Source: an uncultured Ectothiorhodospiraceae bacterium
GTDB lineage: Bacteria; Pseudomonadota; Gammaproteobacteria; Nevskiales; Oceanococcaceae
Assembly (NCBI GenBank): GCA_937141935.1
Contig: CAKZQS010000033.1
Span: 1 to 64,000 of the forward strand
Direction of reading: 5' to 3'
DNA: 64,000 nucleotides
Position numbers and translations under genes: made by a program. Below are positions 31,507 through 42,219 of this stretch, piece after piece. The notes beneath the pieces are model-generated. The model was given only the letters and a program-made list of their open reading frames with translations, ran no database searches and had not been told where the DNA came from. How positions within the stretch are numbered: position 1 is the first letter of the stretch; each line of letters opens with the position of its first letter.

Positions 31507-33162
31507 ATGATCGATTGGAACGGGCCCCGCAAGGCGGGGCTGGTGCTGTCCCTGGCTGTGCTCGCCGCTTGCAGCGGCGGCCGGGACGAGATGGCGGCGG
31601 GCGCGGTGAACGCGTCCACGCGTGCGGCCACCGCCGAGACGCAGGTCCGCAGCGCGGGCGTGGACGACGTGGTGGTGATTGCCGTCATCGACAGCGGCAT
31701 CAACCCCTACCACTTCGACTACCTGGCCTCGCAGATGCCGCAGCATCAGAACACCGATGCGGCCGATGACCTGCCGCTGGACCAGGACCCCGCCACCTGG
31801 CTGGCCGGCCACCCCGGCGCCGCGGCCTTTGCCAGCTACCAGCCGCTGAACCTCACGCTCAGCGATGACCCCAACTTCCGTTCGACCGACCTGCATGCGC
31901 TGGACCAGGCCGAGTGGAACAAGGTGCAGCTGTCCAGCGGCACCGAGAACGCCGACGTGCACATGGTGTGGATGCCCGGCACCAAGATCATTGGCCATGT
32001 CGCCTTCCCGGGCGCGCTGATTGGCGACCCGGTGACCTCGGCGCTGATCGGCCAGAGTGAAGGCCCCATCGACACCTGGGCCAGCGAAAGCCACGGCATC
32101 GGCAGCTCCTCGGTCAGCGTGGGCAACATCCACGGCAGCTGCCCGCAGTGCCTGCTGGTCTACGTGCACGGCACCTCGGAAGAGGCGAACGAGTGGGTCG
32201 CCAAGCAGGACTGGATTGACGCGCAAACCAACTCCTGGGGCGCCTCGACGGTCTTCCGCGAGCGCTATTACAACGGCAGCAACGTCGAGCTGCAGCGCGA
32301 GGCGGTGGACCGCGGCCAGCAGATCTTCTTCTCGGCCGGTAACGGCCAGGGCAATGCCTTTGTGGTGCCCAACACCACGCTGCTGTCCTCGCAGGAAGGC
32401 CCGGACTGGATCGTGACCGTCGGCGCCATCGACCCGGAAGACGGCAGCAGCTTCTCCGGCCACGGCAAGCCGGCGGATCTGGCCAGCGTGGGTCGCAGTT
32501 ACCCCTCGGCCACCGGCGGCGGCGATGGCGTGACGGCCTCCGGCAACTTCTCTGGCACCTCCAATGCCACGCCGGTGGTGGCGGGTGTGTACGGCCAGGC
32601 GCTGTATCAGCTGCGCCAGGCGCTGCCCGGCGCCAGCCGGCTGCAAGACTCGGGCATCGTCGCCTTCGGCCCCGCCGGCTGCGGCGCGGCGAATGCCGAC
32701 TGCGCGCTGGCCGACGGCGAGGTCACGATCCACGAGCTGCGCCAGGCCCTGTTCCGCGCGGCCCGTTACAGCGATGAGATCTGGAATGTCGGTGGCCAGG
32801 TCACGCTGCCCGCCGGCAGCCCCGTCGACCAGGAGCTGGAGTTTCTGGCCGAAGGCCACGGCAGCTTCTTTGGCCGCCTGCGCGGCGACGACGACCTGAG
32901 CGCGGATGTGACCCGCATCCTCGACTTCGTGCGCGGCGAGTGGTTCGAGGAGGAAAGCGCCGAGGCCGTGGCCTGGTTTACCGCCGACTCGATTTGCCGC
33001 CAGGCGATCTGGGGGGCATGGGATCACGGCTATGCGGCGCGCTTCCCGGCGCCCGCCCCGGACCCCAGCTGGCCGGTGCGCAGCTTCCTCGCGGAGGCCT
33101 GCCCGACGGTGCTGCCGCCGCTGGTCGACGTTATCGAGCCGATTTCGACGCTGGAGTTTTAA
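31507..33162 (+). CDS. Subtilisin-like (S8) serine protease lipoprotein
   Basis: A 551-residue S8 peptidase with a lipobox (LAVLAAC, Cys22), so it is probably anchored in a membrane. The catalytic triad is Asp62 (AVIDSGIN), His196 (SESHGIG) and Ser352 (GTSNATP). Asn279 in FFSAGNG is the oxyanion residue. The His motif lacks the usual GTH tail, and the spacing Asp-His is long, so this is a divergent subfamily. There is no recognisable I9 propeptide. GGAGAA precedes the ATG. A second, unrelated S8 protease lies convergent beyond a terminator. Confidence 0.9.
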   Translation: MIDWNGPRKAGLVLSLAVLAACSGGRDEMAAGAVNASTRAATAETQVRSAGVDDVVVIAVIDSGINPYHFDYLASQMPQHQNTDAADDLPLDQDPATWLAGHPGAAAFASYQPLNLTLSDDPNFRSTDLHALDQAEWNKVQLSSGTENADVHMVWMPGTKIIGHVAFPGALIGDPVTSALIGQSEGPIDTWASESHGIGSSSVSVGNIHGSCPQCLLVYVHGTSEEANEWVAKQDWIDAQTNSWGASTVFRERYYNGSNVELQREAVDRGQQIFFSAGNGQGNAFVVPNTTLLSSQEGPDWIVTVGAIDPEDGSSFSGHGKPADLASVGRSYPSATGGGDGVTASGNFSGTSNATPVVAGVYGQALYQLRQALPGASRLQDSGIVAFGPAGCGAANADCALADGEVTIHELRQALFRAARYSDEIWNVGGQVTLPAGSPVDQELEFLAEGHGSFFGRLRGDDDLSADVTRILDFVRGEWFEEESAEAVAWFTADSICRQAIWGAWDHGYAARFPAPAPDPSWPVRSFLAEACPTVLPPLVDVIEPISTLEF

Positions 33163-33205
33163 GCGCGTCGCGCTGACTCCGCAGCCCGCCGCAGCGGCGG
33201 GCCAG

Positions 33206-33246
33206 AAAAAACCCCGCCCTGGCATTCCAGGGCGGGTTTTTTTTTT
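33206..33246. terminator. Bidirectional intrinsic terminator between the two S8 proteases
   Basis: A perfect 10-bp stem CCCGCCCTGG / CCAGGGCGGG with loop CATT, followed by ten T on the plus strand and preceded by a run of A (33206-33211). It ends the + strand protease gene and probably also the convergent one. Confidence 0.92.
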
Positions 33247-33303
33247 ATGAGGGCTTTGCGGTGCGCGGGCGCTTGCGCTGAGGCGGCCGCCGCGCCGCCT
33301 GGG

Positions 33304-35907
33304 CTAAGGCGCTGCCCGGCCAGCCACGTCTCGGCCAGCCATGACCCGGCCCAGCACGACCCGGCGCCAAGCGAGCAGCAGGCCCAGCAACAGCAGGCCG
33401 GGCGCCAGCGCGCCGCCGGCCTGGCTGCCGCCGCTGGCGCGCGGGGCCGGGTTCGCCGGCGCGGCGCGGCCGGGCAGGGCCAGCACGCCGGTCTGCAGGC
33501 TCAGGCCCGCGTCGGCATAGTCGCCGGCCCACAGCAGGCGCATGGTCGAGGTATAGACGCCGGAGAACTGCATGTGCAGGCGCAGGCGGGCGCCGGCCGG
33601 CAGGGGGGTCGGCGGTACGGCCAGCTGGTAACTGCCGATCTGCGGGGTCGAGCCGATCTGCAGCGCGCTGCTGGGCACTTCGCCCGAGGCCACCGGTAGC
33701 AGCACCGCGCCCGAATCGTCGACCGCGTCGATGGCGTAGGTCAGCGCGCTGCCGAAGGCGGCGCCGTAGACCGGCTGCGGGTTGTCGACCAGCGCGATGC
33801 GCAGCGTGGCCAGGCCGCCCACCAGCGCATCCGTGCTCAGCGGCTCGGACACGAACGCGGCCGGCCCGGAGAGCTGGTAGTTGGCGGCGTAGCCCACCGT
33901 GCCCGAGCGGCAGCCGCCCTCCGGCGCGGCGTAGGTCAGCGTGCCGCTGGCGCCCTGCGGGTCGTAATCACAGCCCTCGGGCGAGCTGACGCCGGGGCCG
34001 CCGCCACCGTTCATGGCGAAGTCTATCTGGCCGGTGGCCTGGAAGACCGGCCGTTGCGGCCCGGCCACCTGCTGGCGCACGAGCTGCGTGGCCTGCAGCG
34101 TGACGCTGTGGCCCCAGAGCAGGGCCGGCTGCGCCAGATGCAGGTCGCCAACGGCCTGCACCGTCCAGGTGCCGGCGGTCTCGCTCAGGCCCAGCTCGTC
34201 GAAGTCGGCATGCAGGATGCCCACGCCCAAATCCGGCAGCAGGTCGCTGCTGGCCACGACGCTGCCATCCGGCGCGATCAGGTTCAGGCTCCACTCGAAG
34301 GCCAGGTTCAGGCCCAGGATGCCCAGGTCGCCCGGGAAGGCGATGCCGGCGCGGATGGCCTGGGTCTCCGGCGCCACCTCGAAGGGGAAGTCATGGGTTT
34401 CCAGCCCCTGCGCCGTGAACAGCATCTCGGTGAATTCCCACTGGTCCAGGGCCACGACGCGGTGGGCGCGGGCGGCTTTTACGGCGGCCCGGTCCTCGGC
34501 CTCCAGCCGGTCCAGCAGGGCCTGGGAGAAGTCCGCGCGCTGCACGAATTCGACCGCGCGCATGGCGTCCACGAAGCCAAAGCCCGACTGCCAGAAGGCG
34601 GCGCCATCCTTCATCGGGCCGGCGGTCACCTGCATCACCTGGCGGATCTGGTCCGGCGTCAGGTCGGGGCGCACCTGCAGCAGCACCGCGGCCAGGCCGG
34701 CCATGTGCGGGGCCGACATCGAGGTGCCCGAGGCGCTGGAGGAGCCGCCGGGCGGCGTGGCGCCGCAAACGATGGCGCCGGTCGGCGTGCAGGTCGAGAC
34801 GATGGCGCTGCCCGGCGCCGAAGCGTCCGGGTGCGACAGGCCCAGCCCGTCGCCCTCGTGGCGCAGGTGGCGATCCGCGCCCAGCGTCTGCACGACGCTG
34901 TTGTCGTACTTGAGGCCGGAAGAGGAGAAGTCGGACTTCTCCTGCGACACCGTCGCCGAGCCGGACATGATCACCCAGGGCGCCATCGAGTGAACGTTGG
35001 TGGTCATTTCCAGGCCGTCGTTGCCGGCCGAGAACACCACCGTAATGCCCGCGTCGTGCAGCGCGCGGGTGCCCACCGTGATCGGGTCGTCGGGGTTGAA
35101 GATGCGGTAGCTGCTGCCCCAGGAGTTGTTGACCACGCGGATGTTGTAGTCCTCGTGGGTGGCCAGGATGTCGTCGAAGGAGGCCAGCGCGGTGAAGATG
35201 AACAGGATCTCGCCGGTGGAATAGCCCACGATGTCCGCGCCCGGAGCCACGCCCACCAGGGCGCCGTCGCCCACGCCTTCGCCGGCGGCGATGCCGGCCA
35301 CGTGGGTGCCGTGGCCGATGGTGTCGGTGTTGTTGTAGGGCAGGTCATCGAAGGGCAGCACCAGCGCCGGCTCGCCCGGCCAGCTCAGGCCGGTGGGCTC
35401 GTTGATGCCCAGGATGTCCAGGTATTCGGGGCTGTAGACCCGCACATTGCGGATGACCCGGTTCTCCAGGTCGGGGTGCGAGGCATCGATCCCTGAGTCG
35501 ACCACCGCGATGGTGACGCCGCTGCCATCAAAGCCCAGCGCGCGGGTCTGGTCGGCCGACATCGCCGCGGTGGATTCGGCCGAATGCCAATGCAGCGCCT
35601 GATCGAGGTAGACATCCTTGACCAGCCCGCCGTCGACGGCGGCACGCAGCTGGGCCACCGGGCCCTTGGTCAGGGCCATGGGCAGGTGTTTCAGGCCCTG
35701 CGCCTGCAGGCCCAGGGCCTGCAGGGCCGTGACCTGTGCGGCGCTGGGGGGCGCATCGAACATCGCCACGGCGCGTACGGCCTCGCTCGCAGGGATTCGG
35801 GATTCGAGCATGGCCTGCAGGCCGGGGCCGGCCTGGGCGAGGCTGGCGCACAGCGCCAGAAGGATGGCAGCCAGCATGCGCAGGCCGCGGGGGCGGGGGG
35901 TTCTCAT
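33304..35907 (-). CDS. Secreted S8 protease with a GlyGly-CTERM-like C-terminus
   Basis: An 867-residue protease precursor. It has a signal peptide (about 1-26), an I9-like propeptide region (about 30-110), and an S8 domain with Asp137 (AVVDSGID), His199 (GHGTHVAG), Asn296 (SAGN) and Ser396 (GTSMSAP). An insertion around residues 160-195 follows. The C-terminal half (about 500-835) is beta-rich and may be a pre-peptidase C-terminal-like or jelly-roll region. The end is SGGSQAGGALAPG, a hydrophobic helix and an Arg pair, as in GlyGly-CTERM/rhombosortase substrates. GGAGA precedes the ATG. No rhombosortase gene is in the window. Confidence 0.9.
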   Translation of the reverse strand: MRTPRPRGLRMLAAILLALCASLAQAGPGLQAMLESRIPASEAVRAVAMFDAPPSAAQVTALQALGLQAQGLKHLPMALTKGPVAQLRAAVDGGLVKDVYLDQALHWHSAESTAAMSADQTRALGFDGSGVTIAVVDSGIDASHPDLENRVIRNVRVYSPEYLDILGINEPTGLSWPGEPALVLPFDDLPYNNTDTIGHGTHVAGIAAGEGVGDGALVGVAPGADIVGYSTGEILFIFTALASFDDILATHEDYNIRVVNNSWGSSYRIFNPDDPITVGTRALHDAGITVVFSAGNDGLEMTTNVHSMAPWVIMSGSATVSQEKSDFSSSGLKYDNSVVQTLGADRHLRHEGDGLGLSHPDASAPGSAIVSTCTPTGAIVCGATPPGGSSSASGTSMSAPHMAGLAAVLLQVRPDLTPDQIRQVMQVTAGPMKDGAAFWQSGFGFVDAMRAVEFVQRADFSQALLDRLEAEDRAAVKAARAHRVVALDQWEFTEMLFTAQGLETHDFPFEVAPETQAIRAGIAFPGDLGILGLNLAFEWSLNLIAPDGSVVASSDLLPDLGVGILHADFDELGLSETAGTWTVQAVGDLHLAQPALLWGHSVTLQATQLVRQQVAGPQRPVFQATGQIDFAMNGGGGPGVSSPEGCDYDPQGASGTLTYAAPEGGCRSGTVGYAANYQLSGPAAFVSEPLSTDALVGGLATLRIALVDNPQPVYGAAFGSALTYAIDAVDDSGAVLLPVASGEVPSSALQIGSTPQIGSYQLAVPPTPLPAGARLRLHMQFSGVYTSTMRLLWAGDYADAGLSLQTGVLALPGRAAPANPAPRASGGSQAGGALAPGLLLLGLLLAWRRVVLGRVMAGRDVAGRAAP

Positions 35908-36052
35908 TGTCGGTCTCCATTCCTAGGACGGCGCCGCGGTGGTGGCTGGAGCCACTTCTGTGCACGGCAGTCTGCGCGGCCATGGCAGCCACGCGAGGCT
36001 AAGAATGGAACAGCCCGGCCGGCCTCGCAAGCCGGCGCCGGGAATCCGCGCG

Positions 36053-36816
36053 CTACTGCTTGAGCCGGTAGCCGGTGCGGAAGATCCACCAGACCCAGGC
36101 CAGGCCAATGCCCAGCGCGGCCAGCGCGCAGCCCAGACTCAGCGCAAAGCCCACGTCGCCACTGCCGTAAAAGGTCCAGCGAAAGCCGGAGATCAGGTAG
36201 ACGATGGGATTGGCCAGCGTGGCCGTCTGCCAGGCCGGCGGCAGCATGTCGATGGAATAAAAGGCGCCGCCCAGGAAGGTCAGCGGCGTTACCACCAGCA
36301 TGGGCACGAACTGCAGTTGCTCGAAGTTGCGCGCCCAGATGCCGATGATGAAGCCAAACAGGCTGAAGGTCAGCGCCATCAGCAGCAGGTAGGCCGCCAT
36401 CCACACCGGGTGGGCAATGTTCAGCTCGACGAAGCAGGCGCCGGTGGCCAGGATCACCAGGCCCAGAATCACCGACTTCGTGGCCGCGGCGCCCACATAG
36501 CCCAGCACGATCTCCAGCGAGGACAACGGCGCCGACAGGATCTCGTAAATCGTGCCGGAGAACTGCGGGAAATAGATGCCGAAGGAGGCGTTGGACAGGC
36601 TCTGCGTGAACAGGGTCAGCATGATCAGGCCGGGCACGATGAAAGCGCCATAGGGCACGCCATCCACGCTGTCCATGCGCTCGCCGATGGCGGCGCCAAA
36701 GACCACGAAGTACAGCGTGGTGGTCAGCACCGGCGCCACCAGGCTCTGCCACAGCGTGCGCCGCCAGCGGGCCATTTCGAAGGTGTAGATGGCCCAGACG
36801 CCATGCCGGTTGAAAC

Positions 36817-36820
<4 letters not shown>
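36053..36820 (-). CDS. ABC-2-type transporter permease
   Basis: A 255-residue permease with six hydrophobic segments, similar to YadH of E. coli. [16 protein letters not shown] near the end is the ABC-2 signature region. Its ATG overlaps the stop of the ATPase gene (ATGA), so both are coupled. The substrate is unknown: YadGH-like pairs are orphan exporters. Confidence 0.92.
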
Positions 36821-37755
<935 letters not shown>

Positions 37756-37899
37756 CGGCTTTCCCGCATCCCAAAATCAGCGCGCAGCATAAGCCAAGGG
37801 CGCCGCCGCCGTAGCCCCGGCCAGCGGCGCCGCCCGGGGGCAGGCCGGGGCCGGCCGCTGTTGCTACTCTTGTGCCCCCTTGCCCTGCTGCTGCCCACG

Positions 37900-38931
37900 A
37901 TGGCCGACGCCCCGATGGACCCGCGCGCCCAGGCGCTGCTCGACGCCCATGTCGCCTTCTGGCGTGCCCAATGCCAGGGGCAGGCGCTGCGGCGGCAGAT
38001 TCGCGTCCAGATCGAGGGCCTGCTCGACGACGCCGGCGGCCTGCCGCTGGCCCGGCTGCTCGACGCGGACACCGTCAAGAGCTGGGCCGTTTATGTCGTG
38101 CGCAATCTCGACCTGGGCCCGGATCTGGCCACGCTGGTCGGGCGCATCGCCCGGCGCTTGTACGAGGACCCGATCCAGCAGGAGACCACGCTGGCCGACG
38201 TGTTGCCGGACGCCGCGCTGGAGGTCTTCGTCGACCAGTTGCTGGAACTGCACGACCTGCGCCGTGCACTGGTGACCGAGTTCGTCGGCAACCCGCTCTA
38301 TGCCTCGCTGATCAGCGAGGTGCTGCTGCATGCGCTGCGCGACTACCTGGCCAAGAACGAGGCGCTGAACAAGCTGCCGGGCGCCAAGTCGGCATTGAAG
38401 CTGGGCCGCGGCCTGATGGACCGCGCCAAGCCGGGCCTGGGTGATCAGCTGGACGCGCAGCTGCGTCAGTTCGCCCAGCGCGAGACCCAGGCCAGCCTGA
38501 AGACCAGCGAGCGTTTCCTGCACGAGCATCTCGACGACGACACCATTCGCGACGCCGTGCGCCAGGTCTGGGAGCGGCTGCGCGAAGAGCCGCTGGCCGG
38601 CTACCGCGCGTTGGTGACGGCCCAGCAGGTCGAGGACCTGGCGATGGTGGGCACGGCCTACTGGCGCGAGTTCCGCCAGACCGACTACCTGGCCGCGATG
38701 CTGGAGGCCGGGGTCGAGGCCTTTTACGAGCGCCATGCCGACACGCCGGTACAGGCCGTGCTGGCCGAACTGGGCGTGACCCGGGAGCTGTTGCGCACCG
38801 GCCTGTCGCAGCTCTTGCCCGAACTGCTGCGCAACCTGGAGCAGGCCGGGCTGCTGGACGCCATCATTCGCCGGCTGCTGGTGGAGTTTTACGCCAGCGA
38901 CGAAATGCGCGCGGTACTCGACGCGCTCTGA
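37900..38931 (+). CDS. Unrecognised helical protein of 343 residues
   Basis: I do not recognise this family. The protein is soluble, rich in Leu/Ala/Arg/Glu and predicted all-helical, with no signal peptide or membrane segment. It has blocks such as [21 protein letters not shown] and a charged central part (around [23 protein letters not shown]). Codon use and composition match its neighbours, so it is a real gene rather than a shadow. The ATG at 37900 is tentative; another in-frame ATG lies at 37915, and neither has a Shine-Dalgarno sequence. It is followed by a CorA-family gene 90 bp downstream and may be co-transcribed. No function is proposed. Confidence 0.7.
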   Translation: MADAPMDPRAQALLDAHVAFWRAQCQGQALRRQIRVQIEGLLDDAGGLPLARLLDADTVKSWAVYVVRNLDLGPDLATLVGRIARRLYEDPIQQETTLADVLPDAALEVFVDQLLELHDLRRALVTEFVGNPLYASLISEVLLHALRDYLAKNEALNKLPGAKSALKLGRGLMDRAKPGLGDQLDAQLRQFAQRETQASLKTSERFLHEHLDDDTIRDAVRQVWERLREEPLAGYRALVTAQQVEDLAMVGTAYWREFRQTDYLAAMLEAGVEAFYERHADTPVQAVLAELGVTRELLRTGLSQLLPELLRNLEQAGLLDAIIRRLLVEFYASDEMRAVLDAL

Positions 38932-39021
38932 GCGCGCCGGCTATCGTGGCGCTGGCGGCGCCGGCGCAGACACGCGGGCGCGACGAGGCCGGCAAGCCCC
39001 GGTTACGGGGCAGGAGGGGGC

Positions 39022-39975
39022 GTGCAGGCGATTGCATTCGACTTCGAGCACAAGCGCAGCTGGGCGCTGGCGCCGGGCGAGATCGCGCCGGCGATGGCCG
39101 CGGGCGCCTATGTCTGGCTGGACCTCGACGCGCCGCCCAGCGCGGCCGAGCTGGCGCAGTGGGGCGCGGCCCTGCCCACCGACCTGCGCCAGGACCTCGC
39201 CAACCCGGCCTTCGTCGGCCACTACGCCCGCCACCCCGAGGCGCTGCATCTGTGTTTGCCCTGCTGCGCCGTGAGCGGCGGGGAGCCGCGGCCGCAGCGG
39301 CTGGATGCGGTGCTGCGCGAGCAGATGCTGCTGACCGTGCACGGCGGCCCGCACCCGGTCATCGATGCCATGCGGGTGGATGTCGAAACGGATTTTGCCG
39401 AACACGCGCGCTCGCCGAGCTTTTTGCTCTATGAACTCTTCGACCACGCGCTGGAGCAGGCCGCCGCCGCCCAGGGCGCGCTGAGCGATGAGGTCGCCGC
39501 GTTGCAGCTGGAGCTGCGCGGCACACTGACCGAGGCGCTGTTTCGCCGCAGCGGCGCGCTGGGCGGCGCGCTGCTGGACTATCGCCGCCACCTGCTCGCC
39601 TTGCGCGCGATCCTGGCCGAGCTGGCCGGGCGGCGCAGCCGCTGGGTCTCCGAGCCCACGCAGCAGGCGCTGGGCTCGATGACCGGCCGCGCCGAGCGCC
39701 TGCTCGAAGAGGTGCTGGCCGACCGCGAGATCCTGGCCGAGACGCTGTCGCTGAACATGTCGATGATCGCCTTTCGCACCAACCAGACGATTCGCCGCCT
39801 GACGGTGGTCAGCATCGTGTTCCTGCCGCTGACCTTTCTGGTCGGCGTGTACGGCATGAACTTCGAGCACATGCCGGAGCTGGGCTGGCGCTGGGGCTAT
39901 GCCGCCTTCTGGCTGCTGGCGCTGGCCATTACCGGCGGGGTGGTGGCCTTGCTGCGCCGCCGCGACCTGCTGTAG
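39022..39975 (+). CDS. CorA-family metal-ion channel (CorA/ZntB type)
   Basis: A 317-residue protein with a large cytoplasmic N-terminal domain and two C-terminal helices. The first pore helix ends with the family signature GMN (residues 278-280, in YGMNFEHMPEL). The second helix is followed by a basic tail. CorA proteins move Mg2+ inward; ZntB relatives handle Zn2+. The sequence does not say which. The GTG start at 39022 is preceded by AGGAGGGG at good spacing. It converges on the alpha/beta hydrolase gene. Confidence 0.93.
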   Translation: MQAIAFDFEHKRSWALAPGEIAPAMAAGAYVWLDLDAPPSAAELAQWGAALPTDLRQDLANPAFVGHYARHPEALHLCLPCCAVSGGEPRPQRLDAVLREQMLLTVHGGPHPVIDAMRVDVETDFAEHARSPSFLLYELFDHALEQAAAAQGALSDEVAALQLELRGTLTEALFRRSGALGGALLDYRRHLLALRAILAELAGRRSRWVSEPTQQALGSMTGRAERLLEEVLADREILAETLSLNMSMIAFRTNQTIRRLTVVSIVFLPLTFLVGVYGMNFEHMPELGWRWGYAAFWLLALAITGGVVALLRRRDLL

Positions 39976-39991
39976 CCGGCCGCGATCCGCT

Positions 39992-41056
39992 TTAGCCGGC
40001 GGCGGTGGCCGCGTCGGACCGGTCGGCCGCCGCCTGGGCGGGAGCCCGTTGCGGGTGGCGCTGCGCCAGCTGCTGCAGCAGCCGCGGCTCCAGCCAGGAG
40101 CGCAGGCGCCAGTCCTGCACATAGCCGCAATGGCCGCCATGCGGCTGCAGCTCGATGCGCAGCTGCGGGCTGACCCCCTCCAGTGCGCGGATGTCCTCGA
40201 CCGGGATGATCGCGTCGTCCTCGCTGCTGATGATCGTCGTCGGCACGGCGAGCGGGGCGAAACGCTCTGGGCGCAGCGTGTAGTGCGCGTAATAGTCGTC
40301 CAGGCTGGCAAAGCCGCAATAGCGGGTGGCGAATTTCTCGCTGACGGTCAGCAGCGAGCGATCCTCCAGCAGGTCGGCATAGTTCGGTCCCTGCGGCCAG
40401 GCGGCGTGCTTGGCCGCCACGGTCTTGCGCCACTTGCCGATGAAATAGGGCAGGTACAGCCGCTGCGCATCCAGGGCCTGGGTGGTCTTGCGCGGGTCGA
40501 TGACCGGGTTCACGGCGATGGCCTGGCCGAGCTTGAGCCCCTGCTCGGGCGCCCCCAGCGCGACGCGCAGCGTGAAGTTGCCGCCCAGCGAGAAGCCGAT
40601 CAGGTCAAAGCCGCCGCCGAGCAGGGTTTGCGCCGAGCGCAGCCCGCCAAAGACCTCTTCCATGCGCGCCGAATGAAAGGGCTCCGGGTTCAGGTGGTGG
40701 GTGCCGCCGTGGTCGCGCAGGTTGAAGCGCAGCACGCTGTAACCGGCATCGAACAGCGTGCAGGCCAGGCCGTGCAGGTAGACCGAATCGTGACAGCCCT
40801 CCCAGCCGTGCAGCAGCACGACGTTGGCGCGGGCCTGCGGATGGCGACTGAAGTGCGCGCTGAGCCGCACGCCGTCGCCGGCATCGAGTTCGTGGGCCTC
40901 GCTGGCGCGACTTAAGGCCGGGCAGCGGCGCTCGTTGAGCTGCCGGCGCAGCTTGAAGCTGGCCAGAAAGCTTTGCGCGAAGCCGCTGCGCAGGCCGCGC
41001 GCGGGGCGGAAACGGGGGGACTCAGGCGCCGCCGAGACCGTCGAGGATTTGGCCAT
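39992..41056 (-). CDS. YheT-like alpha/beta hydrolase
   Basis: A 354-residue alpha/beta-fold hydrolase. LLHGWEGCHDS is the oxyanion region, and GFSLGGN carries the nucleophile Ser. DDAIIPVEDI contains the acid, and HGGHCGYVQ the catalytic His. These match the YheT/ABHD group of carboxylesterases, whose substrate is unknown. The start at 41056 lies inside the end of dapE (35-nt overlap). No other ATG exists in the first part of the frame, so the overlap seems real. The C-terminus has an Ala/Arg-rich tail beyond the fold. Confidence 0.9.
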   Translation of the reverse strand: MAKSSTVSAAPESPRFRPARGLRSGFAQSFLASFKLRRQLNERRCPALSRASEAHELDAGDGVRLSAHFSRHPQARANVVLLHGWEGCHDSVYLHGLACTLFDAGYSVLRFNLRDHGGTHHLNPEPFHSARMEEVFGGLRSAQTLLGGGFDLIGFSLGGNFTLRVALGAPEQGLKLGQAIAVNPVIDPRKTTQALDAQRLYLPYFIGKWRKTVAAKHAAWPQGPNYADLLEDRSLLTVSEKFATRYCGFASLDDYYAHYTLRPERFAPLAVPTTIISSEDDAIIPVEDIRALEGVSPQLRIELQPHGGHCGYVQDWRLRSWLEPRLLQQLAQRHPQRAPAQAAADRSDAATAAG

Positions 41057-42185
41057 AGAGATTCGTCAGGGTTTCGAGGTCGGCCAGCGCGACATGCTCG
41101 TCGACCTTGTGAATGCTGCGGGCCACCGGGCCCAGCTCGATCACCTCGCAACCCAGCGGCGCCAGGAAGCGCCCGTCGGAGGTGCCGCCGCCGGTGAATT
41201 CCTCGGCGGCGCGGCCCTTATTGTGCGCCGCCAGCACGCCGGCGACCACCTCGCGCAGCCGGCCCGGAGCGGTGTAATAGGGCTCGCCGGAATGGGCCCA
41301 GTCGGCCTGGTAGTCCAGCCCGGCGGCGTCCAGCGCGGCTTCCACGGCCTGGCGCAGGCCCCGCGCGCTTTGCGCCGGGCTGTAGCGGAAGTTGAAGACC
41401 AGCTCGGCACTGCCGGGGATCACGTTGCTGACCCCGGTGCCGCTGTGGAAGTTGCTGATCTGCAGGCTGGTCGGCGGGAACTCGGCGGTGCCTTCGTCCC
41501 AGCGCCGGGCCGTCAGCTCGGCGAAGACCGGCAGCGCGCGGTGGATGGGGTTGTCGGCCCGTTCCGGGTAGGCCACGTGGCCCTGCACGCCGCGAATCGT
41601 CAGCGTGCAGCCCAGCGAGCCGCGGCGGCCGATGATGAAGCGGTCGCCGACCTGGTCCACCGCGGTCGCCTCGCCGACGATGACCTGATCCGGGCGCACG
41701 CCGCGCTCGGCCAGCACGCGGGCCACGTGGCGGGTGCCGTGGCGGCAGGGGCCCTCCTCATCGGAGGTCAGCAGGAAGGCCAGCCGGGCGGGGTAGTCGG
41801 GTCGCCGCGCCAGCAGCGTCTCCACGGCGACCACCATCGCCGCGATCCCCGACTTCATGTCGGCGGCGCCGCGGCCGTACAGCGCGCCCGCACGCTCGGT
41901 GGGCACGAAGGGGTCGCTGCCCCAGGCCTCGCGCGGGCCGGGCGGCACCACGTCGGTATGCCCGGCGAACACGATGAGCGGCGCGCGGGATGCCTCACTG
42001 GCGCCCGCGGCGCCTTGCGGGTCGCGCACGGTCCACAGGTTGGTGACGCCCTCGTGGTCCATGCGCTCGCCCACAAAGCCCAGCGCGGCGAGGCGGTCGG
42101 CCAGCAGCTCGGTGCAGCCGGCGTCCTCCGGTGTCAGCGAGGGGCGCCGGATCAGCTCCTCAAGCAGGCCGCGGGTGGCGCTCAT
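41022..42185 (-). CDS. dapE: Succinyl-diaminopimelate desuccinylase DapE
   Basis: Removes succinate from N-succinyl-LL-2,6-diaminopimelate in lysine and peptidoglycan-precursor synthesis. The 387-residue M20-family metalloenzyme has the two-metal site on His76/Asp78 (AGHTDVVPP), bridging Asp109, Glu143/Glu144 (SDEEG) and a C-terminal His. The fold also includes the lid dimerisation domain (about 190-300). It follows dapD by 34 bp, in order with the pathway. Confidence 0.97.
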   Translation of the reverse strand: MSATRGLLEELIRRPSLTPEDAGCTELLADRLAALGFVGERMDHEGVTNLWTVRDPQGAAGASEASRAPLIVFAGHTDVVPPGPREAWGSDPFVPTERAGALYGRGAADMKSGIAAMVVAVETLLARRPDYPARLAFLLTSDEEGPCRHGTRHVARVLAERGVRPDQVIVGEATAVDQVGDRFIIGRRGSLGCTLTIRGVQGHVAYPERADNPIHRALPVFAELTARRWDEGTAEFPPTSLQISNFHSGTGVSNVIPGSAELVFNFRYSPAQSARGLRQAVEAALDAAGLDYQADWAHSGEPYYTAPGRLREVVAGVLAAHNKGRAAEEFTGGGTSDGRFLAPLGCEVIELGPVARSIHKVDEHVALADLETLTNLYGQILDGLGGA

Positions 42186-42219
42186 AGGCGCCGGCGCTGG
42201 TGGGGGTGGGCAGCCGCGC

